In this document: piece by piece, positions 9,970-19,064 of the stretch
How positions within the stretch are numbered: the first letter of the stretch is position 1
Layout: every line of letters starts with the position of its first letter
Assembly: GCA_017303395.1 (NCBI GenBank)
Contig: JAFLBN010000003.1
Span: 1-64,000 of the forward strand
Direction: 5' to 3'
DNA length: 64,000 nucleotides
Source: Chitinophagales bacterium
GTDB taxonomy: Bacteria; Bacteroidota; Bacteroidia; Chitinophagales; Chitinophagaceae
Notes under the pieces: model-generated
What the model saw: only the letters and a program-made list of their open reading frames with translations
What the model was told of the DNA's origin: nothing
Database searches by the model: none
Position numbers and translations under genes: made by a program

Positions 9970-12900
9970 CTACTCTGCTGTAAATACTTCCTTCACTTCT
10001 ACTTTAGGTGGCATTAATTGATAAACAACAGGAGTTACTATTCTTGATAATAACGTAGAACTTATCAAACCACCAATCAATACAATTGCTAACGGTGCTA
10101 TCAACGGATTGGTTGAGATAGCAATCGGTATCAAACCACCTATGGCTGTAAGTGACGTCAGTACAATTGGCAAGAACCTGATTTCACCTGCTTCCCGTAT
10201 TGCGTCTTTCAGGCTCATACCTTGTTCACGCAACTGATTGGTAAAATCAACCAATAAGATTGTATTCTTCACCTCAATACCTGCCAATGCGATTAAGCCA
10301 ATTATAGCAACAAAAGATAATGAATTACCTGTTATCCATAATGCGAGTGCTGCACCAACGACACCTAACGGTATTACAGACAATACTATTAACGTACTCT
10401 TGAATGTCTTAAACTCTAATATCAATACCGCTATGAACAGGAATACGGTTACAATAATGATAGTAGTAAATCCACCAAAAGACTCCTTACGCGATTCCAC
10501 TTCACCCCCCATTTCATAACTATATCCTGATGGCAACTGCATTTTATCCATTTGTGCTATTACATCATTAATAACCCTGTCAACCAAAAAGCCCTTTTGC
10601 ACATTTGCCTTTACAGATACTACCCTACGCTTTTCATTGTGGTTGATAGTAACAGGTGATGTTTCCAGTTTCATAGTAGCAATCTGGCTTAATGGTATGG
10701 CTGCACCACTATATGTATTCACATACAAGTTGTTCAAGTCATCGAGTGTTGGCCTTCCTGCTTTGGTACGAGTAACCAGCAAATCGTAATCATTACCATT
10801 TTCATCAGAATACTGGCCAATGTTCAAACCTGCAATTGCCATACGCACAGTCCTGTCTATATTAACAGTAGGCACACCAAGCATCTGTGCTTTCTCTTTA
10901 TTAATCTTCACTCTTATATCAGACTTAAGTGTACTAACAGGGTTTGTTACATAGATAGTGCCTTTTGTATTTTTGAGCATATCCTCTACCCTGTTTGCAA
11001 CAACCCTCAAAGAATCAAGATTGTCGCCAAACAAGCGAACCTCAACCGGCGCTACAACAGGCGGGCCTTGTTCAAAGTTTTTAACCTCTACTTTGGCACC
11101 GGGGTAAGGCGTCCATTTAGCACGTAGCTTTTCAATTAACTGCAATTTCTCATCGGGAGAAGTATGCTCATCAAGCTGAACAAATAATTGAGAATAATCT
11201 GTACGCTCATTTTCCTGCGTTATATTATAATATATACGAGGGTTACCTTTACCTATGTTTGCTGATACAAACTTAACAGCTTCTTCTTTTTTCAGCTCTC
11301 TCTCAATTTGCATAGAAACACTATCTGTATAAGCCAGGTTAGACTGGGGAGGTGTTGTGATATTTACCAAAAACTGTGGTTTCTCAGATGCGGGAAACAG
11401 GCTGAAACCAATTATCTGAAACACAAAAATTGAACCGGCAAATATGGCTATTGCAACACCAATTGTATACCAAGGTTTATTTAATGCGCGCTCCAGTAAT
11501 TTCGCATAGCTGCCATGTATTAGTTTTTTTAGTCCACGCATAAAGAAATTACCTTCAGGATTGCCATGATGTTCCTTCAACAATCTGCTTGAAAGGAATG
11601 GTATAATAGTGAGGGACACCAGCATGGACGCCAAAACAGAAAAGATTACAGCCATTGGCAAGCCCCTTATGAAATCTCCTGCACCTTCAGGCATAAATAC
11701 TAAAGGCATAAATGCAATTATCAAGGTAACGGTACAACCTACTACAGCCTGTCCAATTTGTTTAGTAGCCATTAAAGTAGCTTCCATTCTACTATGACCT
11801 TGCAGCATCCATCTTTCTATATTTTCTACCACCACAATACTGTCATCTACCAGCAAACCAAGCGCAACAACTAGCCCTACAATACTTAACTGGTTTAGGT
11901 TGTAACCAAAAACATTAAGTAGCACTATACCAATTGATAAAGACAACGGGATAGATATCATTACAATGATTGCCGGACGACTGCCGAGTGGCAATAGTGT
12001 AATCGCAACTAGTAATATCGCAATGATGAAATCTGTACCAAGACCACTAAGGCGTTTGTTTACATTATCTGCCTGATCGAAGTTTTGTACCATATCAATA
12101 TTGGCTGGCAATGTTTTTTTGAATTGTTCAAGAACAGGCTGATATACTTTTTGTGTCTGGCTGATGTTCTCACCATCTTTTTGTGCAGCAACAACAAATA
12201 TGCACCTGTGACCATTCAACCTTGTATGGTATTTCTCATCCTCATATCCATAATACACTTTGGCTACGTCTTTCAGGAATATATTTTTGCCATTCGCAGC
12301 ATATACCACAGTATTCTGTATCTCCTCAATATTTTGATAGTTGCCACTTGTTTTTATGTTATATGTTTTACCAGCTGCATCTACACTACCACCCGGAATA
12401 TTAGCCATCTCGCTTTGTAAAGCTCCTATAATAGCATTTAACGGAACATGCATCTGTGCAAGCTTTTCCAAAGCAAGCTCAATACGTAACTGCTGTTCAG
12501 GCAATCCATGGATTTTTACATTCTTCAACTGATTGAGTTTCTCCAATTCGTCTTGCAGGCGTTCTGCATATAGTTTCAGTTTATCTCTTGGAGCATTTTC
12601 CGATATCAGTGCTATCTGCATAATATTAACGTCGGAAGGCTGCCATTTCTGCACATCGATATTTAATATATCAGCAGGCAATTCAGAACGTTTACTGTTT
12701 ACAACACGAACCACTTCCTGATACTTGGCATCTACGTCACTGCTATACTTATATTCTACCATTAGCACTGCAATACCATCACCTATCGTACTACGTACCC
12801 GCTTAATATCATCAAGCCCGGAAATTTCTTTCTCCAACGGATCTACAACCAGCTCTTCCATGTCTTTGGGACTGGTACCGGGATATACTACCACAACAGG

Positions 12901-13035
12901 ATATGTTGGCGCACTTAGTTCAGGGTCTTCCGAACGGGGCATGTTTAATATAGTTGTAAGCCCCAGTGCTATAATCATGATAAAGATGACCAGTGTAAAC
13001 TGGTAGTTCTTTACCGCATAATCAGATATTTTCAT
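9970..13035 (-). CDS. RND-family efflux pump inner-membrane permease (AcrB-like)
   Basis: This is a 1021-residue proton-driven exporter of the resistance-nodulation-division family, which takes substrates from the periplasm or inner membrane and passes them to an outer-membrane channel. A first membrane helix (about 12-32) is followed by a large periplasmic porter loop, a block of helices, a second loop and a second helix block, the usual twofold layout at the usual length. The fourth helix carries the paired acidic residues of the family (GLLVDDSIVVVENIE), and the second block has a lysine in GIEVKNTILLVDF, the other proton-relay position. It is the last gene of a tetR-tolC-adaptor-pump operon, 18 bases after the adaptor. 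Substrate is unknown; drugs or metabolites are more likely than metals because the adaptor lacks metal-binding motifs, but this is inference. Confidence 0.93.
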   Translation of the reverse strand: MKISDYAVKNYQFTLVIFIMIIALGLTTILNMPRSEDPELSAPTYPVVVVYPGTSPKDMEELVVDPLEKEISGLDDIKRVRSTIGDGIAVLMVEYKYSSDVDAKYQEVVRVVNSKRSELPADILNIDVQKWQPSDVNIMQIALISENAPRDKLKLYAERLQDELEKLNQLKNVKIHGLPEQQLRIELALEKLAQMHVPLNAIIGALQSEMANIPGGSVDAAGKTYNIKTSGNYQNIEEIQNTVVYAANGKNIFLKDVAKVYYGYEDEKYHTRLNGHRCIFVVAAQKDGENISQTQKVYQPVLEQFKKTLPANIDMVQNFDQADNVNKRLSGLGTDFIIAILLVAITLLPLGSRPAIIVMISIPLSLSIGIVLLNVFGYNLNQLSIVGLVVALGLLVDDSIVVVENIERWMLQGHSRMEATLMATKQIGQAVVGCTVTLIIAFMPLVFMPEGAGDFIRGLPMAVIFSVLASMLVSLTIIPFLSSRLLKEHHGNPEGNFFMRGLKKLIHGSYAKLLERALNKPWYTIGVAIAIFAGSIFVFQIIGFSLFPASEKPQFLVNITTPPQSNLAYTDSVSMQIERELKKEEAVKFVSANIGKGNPRIYYNITQENERTDYSQLFVQLDEHTSPDEKLQLIEKLRAKWTPYPGAKVEVKNFEQGPPVVAPVEVRLFGDNLDSLRVVANRVEDMLKNTKGTIYVTNPVSTLKSDIRVKINKEKAQMLGVPTVNIDRTVRMAIAGLNIGQYSDENGNDYDLLVTRTKAGRPTLDDLNNLYVNTYSGAAIPLSQIATMKLETSPVTINHNEKRRVVSVKANVQKGFLVDRVINDVIAQMDKMQLPSGYSYEMGGEVESRKESFGGFTTIIIVTVFLFIAVLILEFKTFKSTLIVLSVIPLGVVGAALALWITGNSLSFVAIIGLIALAGIEVKNTILLVDFTNQLREQGMSLKDAIREAGEIRFLPIVLTSLTAIGGLIPIAISTNPLIAPLAIVLIGGLISSTLLSRIVTPVVYQLMPPKVEVKEVFTAE

Positions 13036-13053
13036 TTTACAGTTTTGTAGCGG

Positions 13054-14109
13054 TTAACGAACTATTTTGATTGGACTCTTATCTGCCAGATATGCACTAC
13101 CGGATACTATCACCTGTTGCACACCCTGCAGGCCGTCTGTTATTATCACTTCATCTTTCTTCATGCCACCAATGGTTACTTTAACACGTTGTGCAGTTTT
13201 CCCATCGTTTGTTACAAAGAGATAGCCTGTACTACCATCACCATCTAATAGTGCATCGTATGGCACTGCCCATGTATCCGCAGCTTTTACAGACTTGCCA
13301 ACTTTAATCGTAGCCTTTCCAAACATACCCGATGCCAATCCTGAATAGTCTTTACTATTCAGTTTAATATCAACTGTGAACGTTCCTGTGTAAGGGTCTG
13401 TAGACTCAGACTTTCTGACAACAGTACCTTCAAATGTTTTATTATCATCATTACCGATTGCTATTTCAGCTTTATCGTTAATGCTGATGCTGCTCCACTC
13501 TGCATCTCCTGCGCCCACTTTCAATAACCAGTTGCCAGACTGCGCACCATTGGTTTGTAAAACAGGTGTACCGGGGCCTACCATCTGTCCTTCGTTAGCC
13601 ATTTTGCGCAGTATATACCCGCTTTTAGGAGCATGTATTTCTGAATAACTGCGATTGAACTGTGCAGAACTTAATGCTTGCCGTGCTATTTCAAGTCCTG
13701 TCTTTGCATTCTGCAATTGTTCAAGCGTAGCAACACTGTCATTGTACAGGTTTTGTGCTCGCTGATAGTCGCGCTGAGCTTTCTCAAAAGCAAGCTGCGC
13801 TTGTTGCACACCTGCATTTATCTCAGTGAGATTGAGCGTTGCCAGTAATTGCCCTTGCTTTACAGCATCGCCTTCTTTTACCAATACCTTGTTGATGATA
13901 CCACCTGTTTTGAAACTCAGGTATACTTCATCCTCTGTTGTCAATTGTCCTGATAAACTGATAGTACCCGCCGAAGCACCGCCTTGTACAGCTAATACCT
14001 TAACAGGAATAATATCTGCTTTCCCAGCCTCAGCAGGTTTCTTTTCATCTCCGCAAGATGCCAAAAACAATATGGCAGGGAGTGCTAATATTTTGATTTG
14101 GTTTTTCAT
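13054..14109 (-). CDS. RND efflux periplasmic adaptor (membrane fusion protein), lipoprotein
   Basis: The 351-residue protein is the adaptor that joins the pump to the TolC channel. A lipoprotein signal ends in LASC at about residue 19, followed by acidic residues. The lipoyl/barrel-sandwich half (GGIINKVLVKEGDAVKQGQ) at about 65-85, a central coiled-coil hairpin (about 90-150) and a second lipoyl half (IHAPKSGYI) follow, then beta-barrel and membrane-proximal domains. Length is typical of the HlyD/AcrA family. It lies between tolC (28 bases upstream) and the pump gene. Confidence 0.92.
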   Translation of the reverse strand: MKNQIKILALPAILFLASCGDEKKPAEAGKADIIPVKVLAVQGGASAGTISLSGQLTTEDEVYLSFKTGGIINKVLVKEGDAVKQGQLLATLNLTEINAGVQQAQLAFEKAQRDYQRAQNLYNDSVATLEQLQNAKTGLEIARQALSSAQFNRSYSEIHAPKSGYILRKMANEGQMVGPGTPVLQTNGAQSGNWLLKVGAGDAEWSSISINDKAEIAIGNDDNKTFEGTVVRKSESTDPYTGTFTVDIKLNSKDYSGLASGMFGKATIKVGKSVKAADTWAVPYDALLDGDGSTGYLFVTNDGKTAQRVKVTIGGMKKDEVIITDGLQGVQQVIVSGSAYLADKSPIKIVR

Positions 14110-14137
14110 GTTTTATGTATGTGTAGTTGTAGATATT

Positions 14138-15499
14138 TTAGATTGAATATGATGCAGAGCAACGTTCTATTTCGGCAGCAGCAATACGTGTATTGGCAAT
14201 AGCTACACTCAGTTGCAATTGTGAACTGATTAATTGATTTTGTGCATCCAGCAGTTCTATATAAGTAAGCTGCCCTTCTTTGTACATTTTCATTTGGTCT
14301 TTGTAATACTTTTCAGAAAGTGTCAGTTGGTTTTGTGCGCTGCGGCAAGATGCAAATGCCGCGTTGAAGCTGTTGTAGGCATTTTGTAATTGCATTTCCA
14401 ATGCTTTTTTAGTTTGTTGTTCCTGTACTTCTATACTTTTCAGTTCGGCAGTTGCCTGCTTTGCTTTATAGCGATATTGGTTGGATGCAAACAGGTCCCA
14501 TTGCAGGTTTATGCCCCACATATAGTATTTAGACTTATCATCTACTTTCCAGTTGAAACCTTGTGATCCCAAATCCAGAAATGTATTAAGCTTTGGTATC
14601 AGGTGCGATTGTTGCAGGTTTCTGCTGAGCGTATAAATATCTTTTGCTACCGATAGTTGATAGAGTTCTTCTCTTTTATCAACTACCGCATCTTGTTTCA
14701 GTATTGGCTCGTTCATCTCTGCTACTGCATTTGTATCTATCAGTACTTCCGTATCAAATGGCTGATTGAGCAGGAAATTGAAATACATGCGTGCATTGCT
14801 CTTATTGCTGTTTGCATTTGTAAGTGCAGCATCTATCTTCTGTTTTTCAGCCTGTGCACGTGTCAGTGCCGTGCTGTTCCTAATGCCATTTTTATACAGG
14901 CTTTCATTCACACGAATATTTTCATTCACCAGTTTCAGTGCATTGGTATATATTTCTACCTCATTACTTGCCTGGTAATAACGGAAATACGCCTCTTTTA
15001 CATCCTTTACCAACTGGCGTTTATATACATTGATAGCCGCCTGTTGCTGAGATACTACTTGCTTCTTTATCTCTTTATTGTACCATATCTCTGCATTGAT
15101 AAGTGGTAATACCGTCCTGAATTTTGCATCATAAAAATTATCAGGATTCAGTTGGATAGATGCATTTTGCACCATTGGGAATGACTGCGATGCAGTCAGC
15201 TGATTTAGTGTGCTATACACGGGATTCAGCAGGTCGCCGATAGGAAAATCTATCATACGGCCGCCCTCTGCTCTGGTATAATTGGCTTGCAGGCTAACGG
15301 TGGGTAAGAATAATGATTTAGCTTCTTTAAGCCCATACACTGCTTTTTCTAGTTGAAACTGCTTTTGCTTAACGCTTTCATTCGACAATAAAGCTTGCCG
15401 TATATAGTCATCAAGCGAATGCTCCTGTGCAATAGCTGAACCTGTAGTGAGTACCACAGCCATTGTAAACGATAACATTTTTTTAATCGACGTTGACAT
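14138..15499 (-). CDS. TolC-family outer-membrane efflux channel
   Basis: About 453 residues. A signal peptide (MSTSIKKMLSF... ending in AIAQ) precedes two outer-membrane-efflux repeats with long helical stretches rich in Q, A and N, as in the TolC alpha-barrel. It provides the exit duct for the pump. A GTG nine bases upstream (15508) is possible, but ATG 15499 gives a cleaner signal peptide and leaves the palindrome at 15502-15514 outside the coding sequence. It follows tetR after 43 bases and precedes the adaptor. Confidence 0.92.
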   Translation of the reverse strand: MSTSIKKMLSFTMAVVLTTGSAIAQEHSLDDYIRQALLSNESVKQKQFQLEKAVYGLKEAKSLFLPTVSLQANYTRAEGGRMIDFPIGDLLNPVYSTLNQLTASQSFPMVQNASIQLNPDNFYDAKFRTVLPLINAEIWYNKEIKKQVVSQQQAAINVYKRQLVKDVKEAYFRYYQASNEVEIYTNALKLVNENIRVNESLYKNGIRNSTALTRAQAEKQKIDAALTNANSNKSNARMYFNFLLNQPFDTEVLIDTNAVAEMNEPILKQDAVVDKREELYQLSVAKDIYTLSRNLQQSHLIPKLNTFLDLGSQGFNWKVDDKSKYYMWGINLQWDLFASNQYRYKAKQATAELKSIEVQEQQTKKALEMQLQNAYNSFNAAFASCRSAQNQLTLSEKYYKDQMKMYKEGQLTYIELLDAQNQLISSQLQLSVAIANTRIAAAEIERCSASYSI

Positions 15500-15501
15500 T
15501 A

Positions 15502-15514
15502 TGAACACTGTTTA
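15502..15514. promoter_or_regulatory. Second copy of the candidate TetR operator, at the tolC start
   Basis: TGAACACTGTTTA differs by one base from the perfect palindrome TGAACACTGTTCA found in the promoter upstream of the tetR gene (16187-16199). It lies in the 43-base gap between tetR and tolC, immediately before the tolC ATG. Recurrence of the same 13-mer in one operon supports it as a repressor site. Confidence 0.55.
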
Positions 15515-15542
15515 ATTATATGGCAAAAAAATATAGCACTCC

Positions 15543-16160
15543 CTACGGAGTGCTTATAACTCGTAAAAATTCTTCAATTGAAAGGTTGATTGAATTAGCA
15601 ACATCCTCATCGCACATCTGCATTACCTTAATCCTGCATCTTACATTCAGCGATATCAAACCATGTCCCATAGACCATACAGACAGTGCCGCAATCATAG
15701 GGTCAGTATATTTAATCAACTTTTGCTCAATACATGCTGTAAGGGTTTGTACAAGGAAATCGAATGCGTCAGTGCCGTTATCCCACATTTCCTTTTCCTC
15801 TACCACATTCATAGGTGCACGGATGATGAACATCAGATCATATAATTCTGGATTGGCGATACCAAACTGTACATAGGTATGGCATATCTGGCGCAGGCGA
15901 GCAAGTGGTTCTGTTGCTGTTACATGCTGTGCAAATACCTCATTCAGTTTTTGAAACGCATCCTTCTGCACTTCATAAAACAATTCATCTTTGTCCTTGA
16001 AGTATAGATAGATGGTAGCCGGGCTGTACTCTATCTTCTCTGCAATATTCCTGAGCGATGTTTTCTCGTAGCCATCAACCAGGAACATGTTCATAGCAAC
16101 ATCAAGAATGCGCCTGCGCATCTCTTGCTTCTCACGTTCTTTTCTTTCAGATATTCCCAT
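15543..16160 (-). CDS. TetR/AcrR-family repressor of the efflux operon
   Basis: The 205-residue protein has the TetR N-terminal helix-turn-helix at about residues 12-60 (ILDVAMNMF, TSLRNIAEKI, YSPATIYLYFKDKDELF) and a helical ligand-binding C-terminal part. It is the first gene of the minus-strand operon tetR-tolC-adaptor-pump. The promoter in front of it carries a 13-base palindrome within its spacer, so self-repression relieved by a pump substrate is the likely logic. The inducer cannot be read from sequence. Confidence 0.92.
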   Translation of the reverse strand: MGISERKEREKQEMRRRILDVAMNMFLVDGYEKTSLRNIAEKIEYSPATIYLYFKDKDELFYEVQKDAFQKLNEVFAQHVTATEPLARLRQICHTYVQFGIANPELYDLMFIIRAPMNVVEEKEMWDNGTDAFDFLVQTLTACIEQKLIKYTDPMIAALSVWSMGHGLISLNVRCRIKVMQMCDEDVANSINLSIEEFLRVISTP

Positions 16161-16177
16161 CTTGAATGTTTACAGCA

Positions 16178-16210
16178 CAAATATACTGAACACTGTTCAT
16201 GAAATGCAAA
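16178..16210 (-). promoter_or_regulatory. Promoter of the tetR-tolC-adaptor-pump operon
   Basis: On the minus strand TTTG (16210-16207), a 21-base spacer and TATATTTG (16185-16178) match the Bacteroidota sigma-A consensus in both boxes. Transcription would start about 10 bases before the tetR ATG. The palindrome at 16187-16199 lies inside the spacer. Confidence 0.75.
16187..16199. promoter_or_regulatory. Candidate TetR operator palindrome
   Basis: TGAACACTGTTCA is a perfect 5-3-5 inverted repeat placed between the -33 and -7 boxes of the efflux operon promoter, where a bound dimer would block RNA polymerase. A one-mismatch copy lies at 15502-15514. Confidence 0.65.
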
Positions 16211-16300
16211 TCCTTGATAATAATTTTTAATTATACCTACTATAAGGTAGTAAAGTTGAGTTTATTTTAGGAATGATATTAAGATGAGTTTATCCACATA

Positions 16301-16318
16301 CAAAGCAAGCCTGCTTTG
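16301..16318. repeat. Inverted repeat overlapping the icd -33 box
   Basis: CAAAGCA and TGCTTTG are perfect 7-base arms around a 4-base centre. The right arm contains the TTTG of the predicted icd promoter. It may be a regulator site, or the terminator of an unseen short transcript. Confidence 0.4.
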
Positions 16319-16344
16319 ATATAAACTGTAAATAGCTAATTTTG
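16315..16344 (+). promoter_or_regulatory. Promoter of the type II isocitrate dehydrogenase gene
   Basis: TTTG at 16315-16318, an 18-base spacer and TAATTTTG at 16337-16344 match the Bacteroidota consensus. The leader would be about 28 bases. Confidence 0.6.
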
Positions 16345-16379
16345 CTCACCTTCAAATTAATACAATACAGCATAATAAT

Positions 16380-17609
16380 ATGAGCAAAATTAAAGTAGCA
16401 AATCCCGTAGTGGAGCTTGATGGTGACGAAATGACTCGTATCATCTGGAAATTCATCAAAGACAAACTGATAACTCCATATATAGATGTTGATATAAAGT
16501 ATTACGATCTTGGTGTTGAGTACCGCGATCAGACAAACGATCAGGTAACTATTGATGCTGCGAACGCTATTAAGCAATATGGTGTAGGTATCAAATGTGC
16601 TACTATCACTCCTGATGAAGCACGTGTTACAGAGTTCAACCTGAAACAAATGTGGAAAAGCCCTAATGGTACAATCCGTAACATTCTTGATGGCACTGTA
16701 TTCCGCGAACCAATAGTTATCAAAAACATCCCTCGTCTGGTTACCAACTGGGATGCACCAATTATAGTTGGGCGTCACGCATTTGGCGACCAGTACCGCG
16801 CTACAGACTTCGTAACAAAAGGTACAGGTAAACTGACTATTAAGTTTGAAGGTGATAACGGTGAAGTGATTGAACACGAAGTGTACAACTTCAAAGGTGA
16901 TGGTGTTGCATTGGCTATGTACAATACAGATGAGTCTATCAAAGGTTTTGCACGTGCTTGTTTCAACATGGCACTGCAGAAAAAATGGCCACTTTATTTG
17001 TCTTCAAAAAATACCATCCTGAAAAAATATGATGGCCGATTCAAAGATATATTTGAAGATATCTATCAAAACGAATTCAAAGCACAGTTTGATGCAAACG
17101 GACTGGTGTACGAACACCGCCTGATTGATGACATGGTTGCCAGCGCATTGAAGTGGAATGGTAACTTTGTGTGGGCTTGTAAAAACTATGATGGTGATGT
17201 ACAAAGCGATACAGTAGCGCAAGGTTTCGGCTCACTGGGTCTGATGACTTCGGTACTAATTACTCCTGACGGTAAAACAATGGAAGCAGAAGCAGCACAT
17301 GGTACTGTTACACGTCACTACCGCGAGCACCAGAAAGGCCGCCCTACTTCTACAAATCCAATCGCGTCTATCTTTGCATGGACACGTGGTTTGGCTTTCC
17401 GTGGCAAACTGGATGGTAATCAGGAACTGATTGACTTCTGTAATGCACTGGAAGCAGTTTGTATTGAAACTGTAGAAAGTGGCAAAATGACTAAAGACCT
17501 TGCAGTTTGTGTACATGGCAATAAAGTGAACCATGGTGAACACTATCTGTACACTGAAGAGTTCTTGGATGCACTTGACCAGAACCTGAAAGTGAAGCTG
17601 GGTAAATAA
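16380..17609 (+). CDS. icd: NADP-dependent isocitrate dehydrogenase, eukaryote-like (type II)
   Basis: The 409-residue enzyme oxidises isocitrate to 2-oxoglutarate and CO2 in the TCA cycle, making NADPH in the cytoplasm. Its opening ([14 protein letters not shown]) and the [16 protein letters not shown] and DDMVA motifs are those of the homodimeric subfamily shared with mitochondrial and cytosolic eukaryotic enzymes, not of the E. coli type. Length is typical. A second isocitrate dehydrogenase of the E. coli type lies at 40143-41414. The gene has its own promoter and a strong terminator, so it is monocistronic. Confidence 0.95.
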   Translation: MSKIKVANPVVELDGDEMTRIIWKFIKDKLITPYIDVDIKYYDLGVEYRDQTNDQVTIDAANAIKQYGVGIKCATITPDEARVTEFNLKQMWKSPNGTIRNILDGTVFREPIVIKNIPRLVTNWDAPIIVGRHAFGDQYRATDFVTKGTGKLTIKFEGDNGEVIEHEVYNFKGDGVALAMYNTDESIKGFARACFNMALQKKWPLYLSSKNTILKKYDGRFKDIFEDIYQNEFKAQFDANGLVYEHRLIDDMVASALKWNGNFVWACKNYDGDVQSDTVAQGFGSLGLMTSVLITPDGKTMEAEAAHGTVTRHYREHQKGRPTSTNPIASIFAWTRGLAFRGKLDGNQELIDFCNALEAVCIETVESGKMTKDLAVCVHGNKVNHGEHYLYTEEFLDALDQNLKVKLGK

Positions 17610-17628
17610 TTTCGATGTATATTATATG

Positions 17629-17654
17629 AAAAGGCCGGTAGTTACCGGCCTTTT
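17629..17654 (+). terminator. Intrinsic terminator of icd
   Basis: 12-base arms (AAAAGGCCGGTA and its complement) with a 2-base centre, followed by T residues, 20 bases after the stop codon. Confidence 0.9.
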
Positions 17655-17694
17655 TCGTTAACATGTTTTGTGGAAGAATATCGGGCAAAAAACG

Positions 17695-17702
17695 TAACTT
17701 CG
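17695..17702 (+). promoter_or_regulatory. Candidate -7 element upstream of the SDR gene
   Basis: TAACTTCG, a one-base variant of TAnnTTTG. The same octamer lies upstream of ftsY (19020). No TTG box at ideal spacing; the nearest is 24 bases upstream. Confidence 0.35.
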
Positions 17703-17781
17703 CCGCTCAATAATTTAAAATTCAGTATTTTATAATATCTCTCCTTTTATAGGCAGATATTTTGAATGCACACATTTCTTT

Positions 17782-18942
17782 ATGAATGTATTTCTAACCG
17801 GAGCTACCGGACTTGTGGGTGGTGAGTTGTTGGTAACGTTGTCTAAACGCAGCGAAATCAATAAGATATACTGCCTGCTTCGTTCACAGACTGTTGAAGT
17901 GGCTGAAGAAAGACTGAAGAAAGTATTCTGCCTGCACGACGATGTATATGACGATAATAAGATAGTACCTGTACTGGGCAATCTGTTTGATGAAAACCTG
18001 ACAGATAGTCTGAAGGATAATGCAATGATGAACGATGTGGATGTTATCATTCACTCAGCAGCCAATACATCTTTCTCAAGGTTCAACGACGATGCTGTTG
18101 AAAAGGCAAACATCGGCGGCCTTACCAAGATATTAATGTGGGCAAAACAACTGCCACACCTGCAAACATTCCTTTATATAGGCACAGCAACCATTTGTGG
18201 TAAAGACGTGAAAGACCGTGTGGTGAAAGAAGATGAGTCGCCCAACCTTAATGCCACACACCTTGTAAAATACACATACACGAAAATGAAGGGTGAATTG
18301 CTGATTCGTGAGCATTTGCCTGAAGATAAAATACTGATTGCCCGCCCGTCTATCATTATGGGAGACAGCAGGCCAATCATGCCGCGCTCTCCGGTTATTC
18401 TGTGGGCAATGGCAACTATCAACCACCTGCGCCTGATACCTGTTAATGAGCATGCGCAACTAGATATTATCCCGGTTGACTATGCAGCAGAAGCTATTGT
18501 TAAACTACTGTTTGCAAAGCGAAAACACAGCGTTTATCATATATCAGCAGGCGAAACGGGTTCAACTACAGCACTGAGGTTGTCTAAAACACTGGAAGCG
18601 TATTTTGATGAAATGCCTCCGTTCAACTTCATCAACAAATCTTTGTTGAACCAAGTGAAGCACTGGACTAAAGGCAAACTGCAACCTGATAGTGAACTGT
18701 ATGAGTATCGCAAGTACCTGGAATACTGGAAAGAGACATTTGAAGACAAGAGCAAATTGCGTCTCCTCTTCACTGGTCTTGACCCATATCTGGACTTCAT
18801 GGAACTGGGCCACGTGTTTGATAACAACCGCCTGTTGGAAGATGTAGGCATTGCCAACTCTGAACCAGCAGATGTGTACATGGCAAACTCTATGAACTTT
18901 GTTGAGAAAATAGACATACTGGAAGGGGCCATAGACCCATAA
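17782..18942 (+). CDS. Extended SDR of the thioester-reductase/male-sterility type
   Basis: The 386-residue protein has an N-terminal Rossmann fold (GATGLVGG at 7-14), an acidic region near 64-70 (GNLFDENLT), HSAANTSF at 91-98 and the catalytic Y164xxxK168. The overall pattern resembles the NAD_binding_4 family, which reduces acyl thioesters (fatty acyl-CoA or carrier-bound) to aldehydes or alcohols, but no carrier domain is attached and the C-terminal 100 residues are not recognised. Reduction of a lipid thioester is therefore only a suggestion. It sits alone between two terminators, upstream of ftsY. Confidence 0.75.
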   Translation: MNVFLTGATGLVGGELLVTLSKRSEINKIYCLLRSQTVEVAEERLKKVFCLHDDVYDDNKIVPVLGNLFDENLTDSLKDNAMMNDVDVIIHSAANTSFSRFNDDAVEKANIGGLTKILMWAKQLPHLQTFLYIGTATICGKDVKDRVVKEDESPNLNATHLVKYTYTKMKGELLIREHLPEDKILIARPSIIMGDSRPIMPRSPVILWAMATINHLRLIPVNEHAQLDIIPVDYAAEAIVKLLFAKRKHSVYHISAGETGSTTALRLSKTLEAYFDEMPPFNFINKSLLNQVKHWTKGKLQPDSELYEYRKYLEYWKETFEDKSKLRLLFTGLDPYLDFMELGHVFDNNRLLEDVGIANSEPADVYMANSMNFVEKIDILEGAIDP

Positions 18943-18960
18943 CAGTATAGAACGTATATA

Positions 18961-18986
18961 AACGGGGCAACAAATTGTCCCGTTTT
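18961..18986 (+). terminator. Intrinsic terminator after the SDR gene
   Basis: AACGGGGCAA pairs with TTGTCCCGTT (one G-T wobble) around a short loop and is followed by a T run, 18 bases after the stop codon. Confidence 0.85.
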
Positions 18987-19019
18987 TTATTTAACAAATA
19001 AATGATACCTATAAAACGC

Positions 19020-19027
19020 TAACTTCG
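19020..19027 (+). promoter_or_regulatory. Candidate -7 element of ftsY
   Basis: TAACTTCG, 37 bases before the ftsY ATG and downstream of the previous terminator. The -33 box is not clear. Confidence 0.35.
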
Positions 19028-19064
19028 CACCTGCTTGTTTACCTTTTACATTTAGAAATATACT

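Noticed and set aside
14657-15109. 150-codon open frame on the plus strand inside tolC
   Set aside because: It is antisense to a clear TolC-family gene and encodes a Cys/Tyr/Ile-rich sequence with no domain.
16290-16877. 195-codon open frame on the minus strand across the icd start
   Set aside because: It is antisense to isocitrate dehydrogenase and its promoter, and has no recognisable domain.
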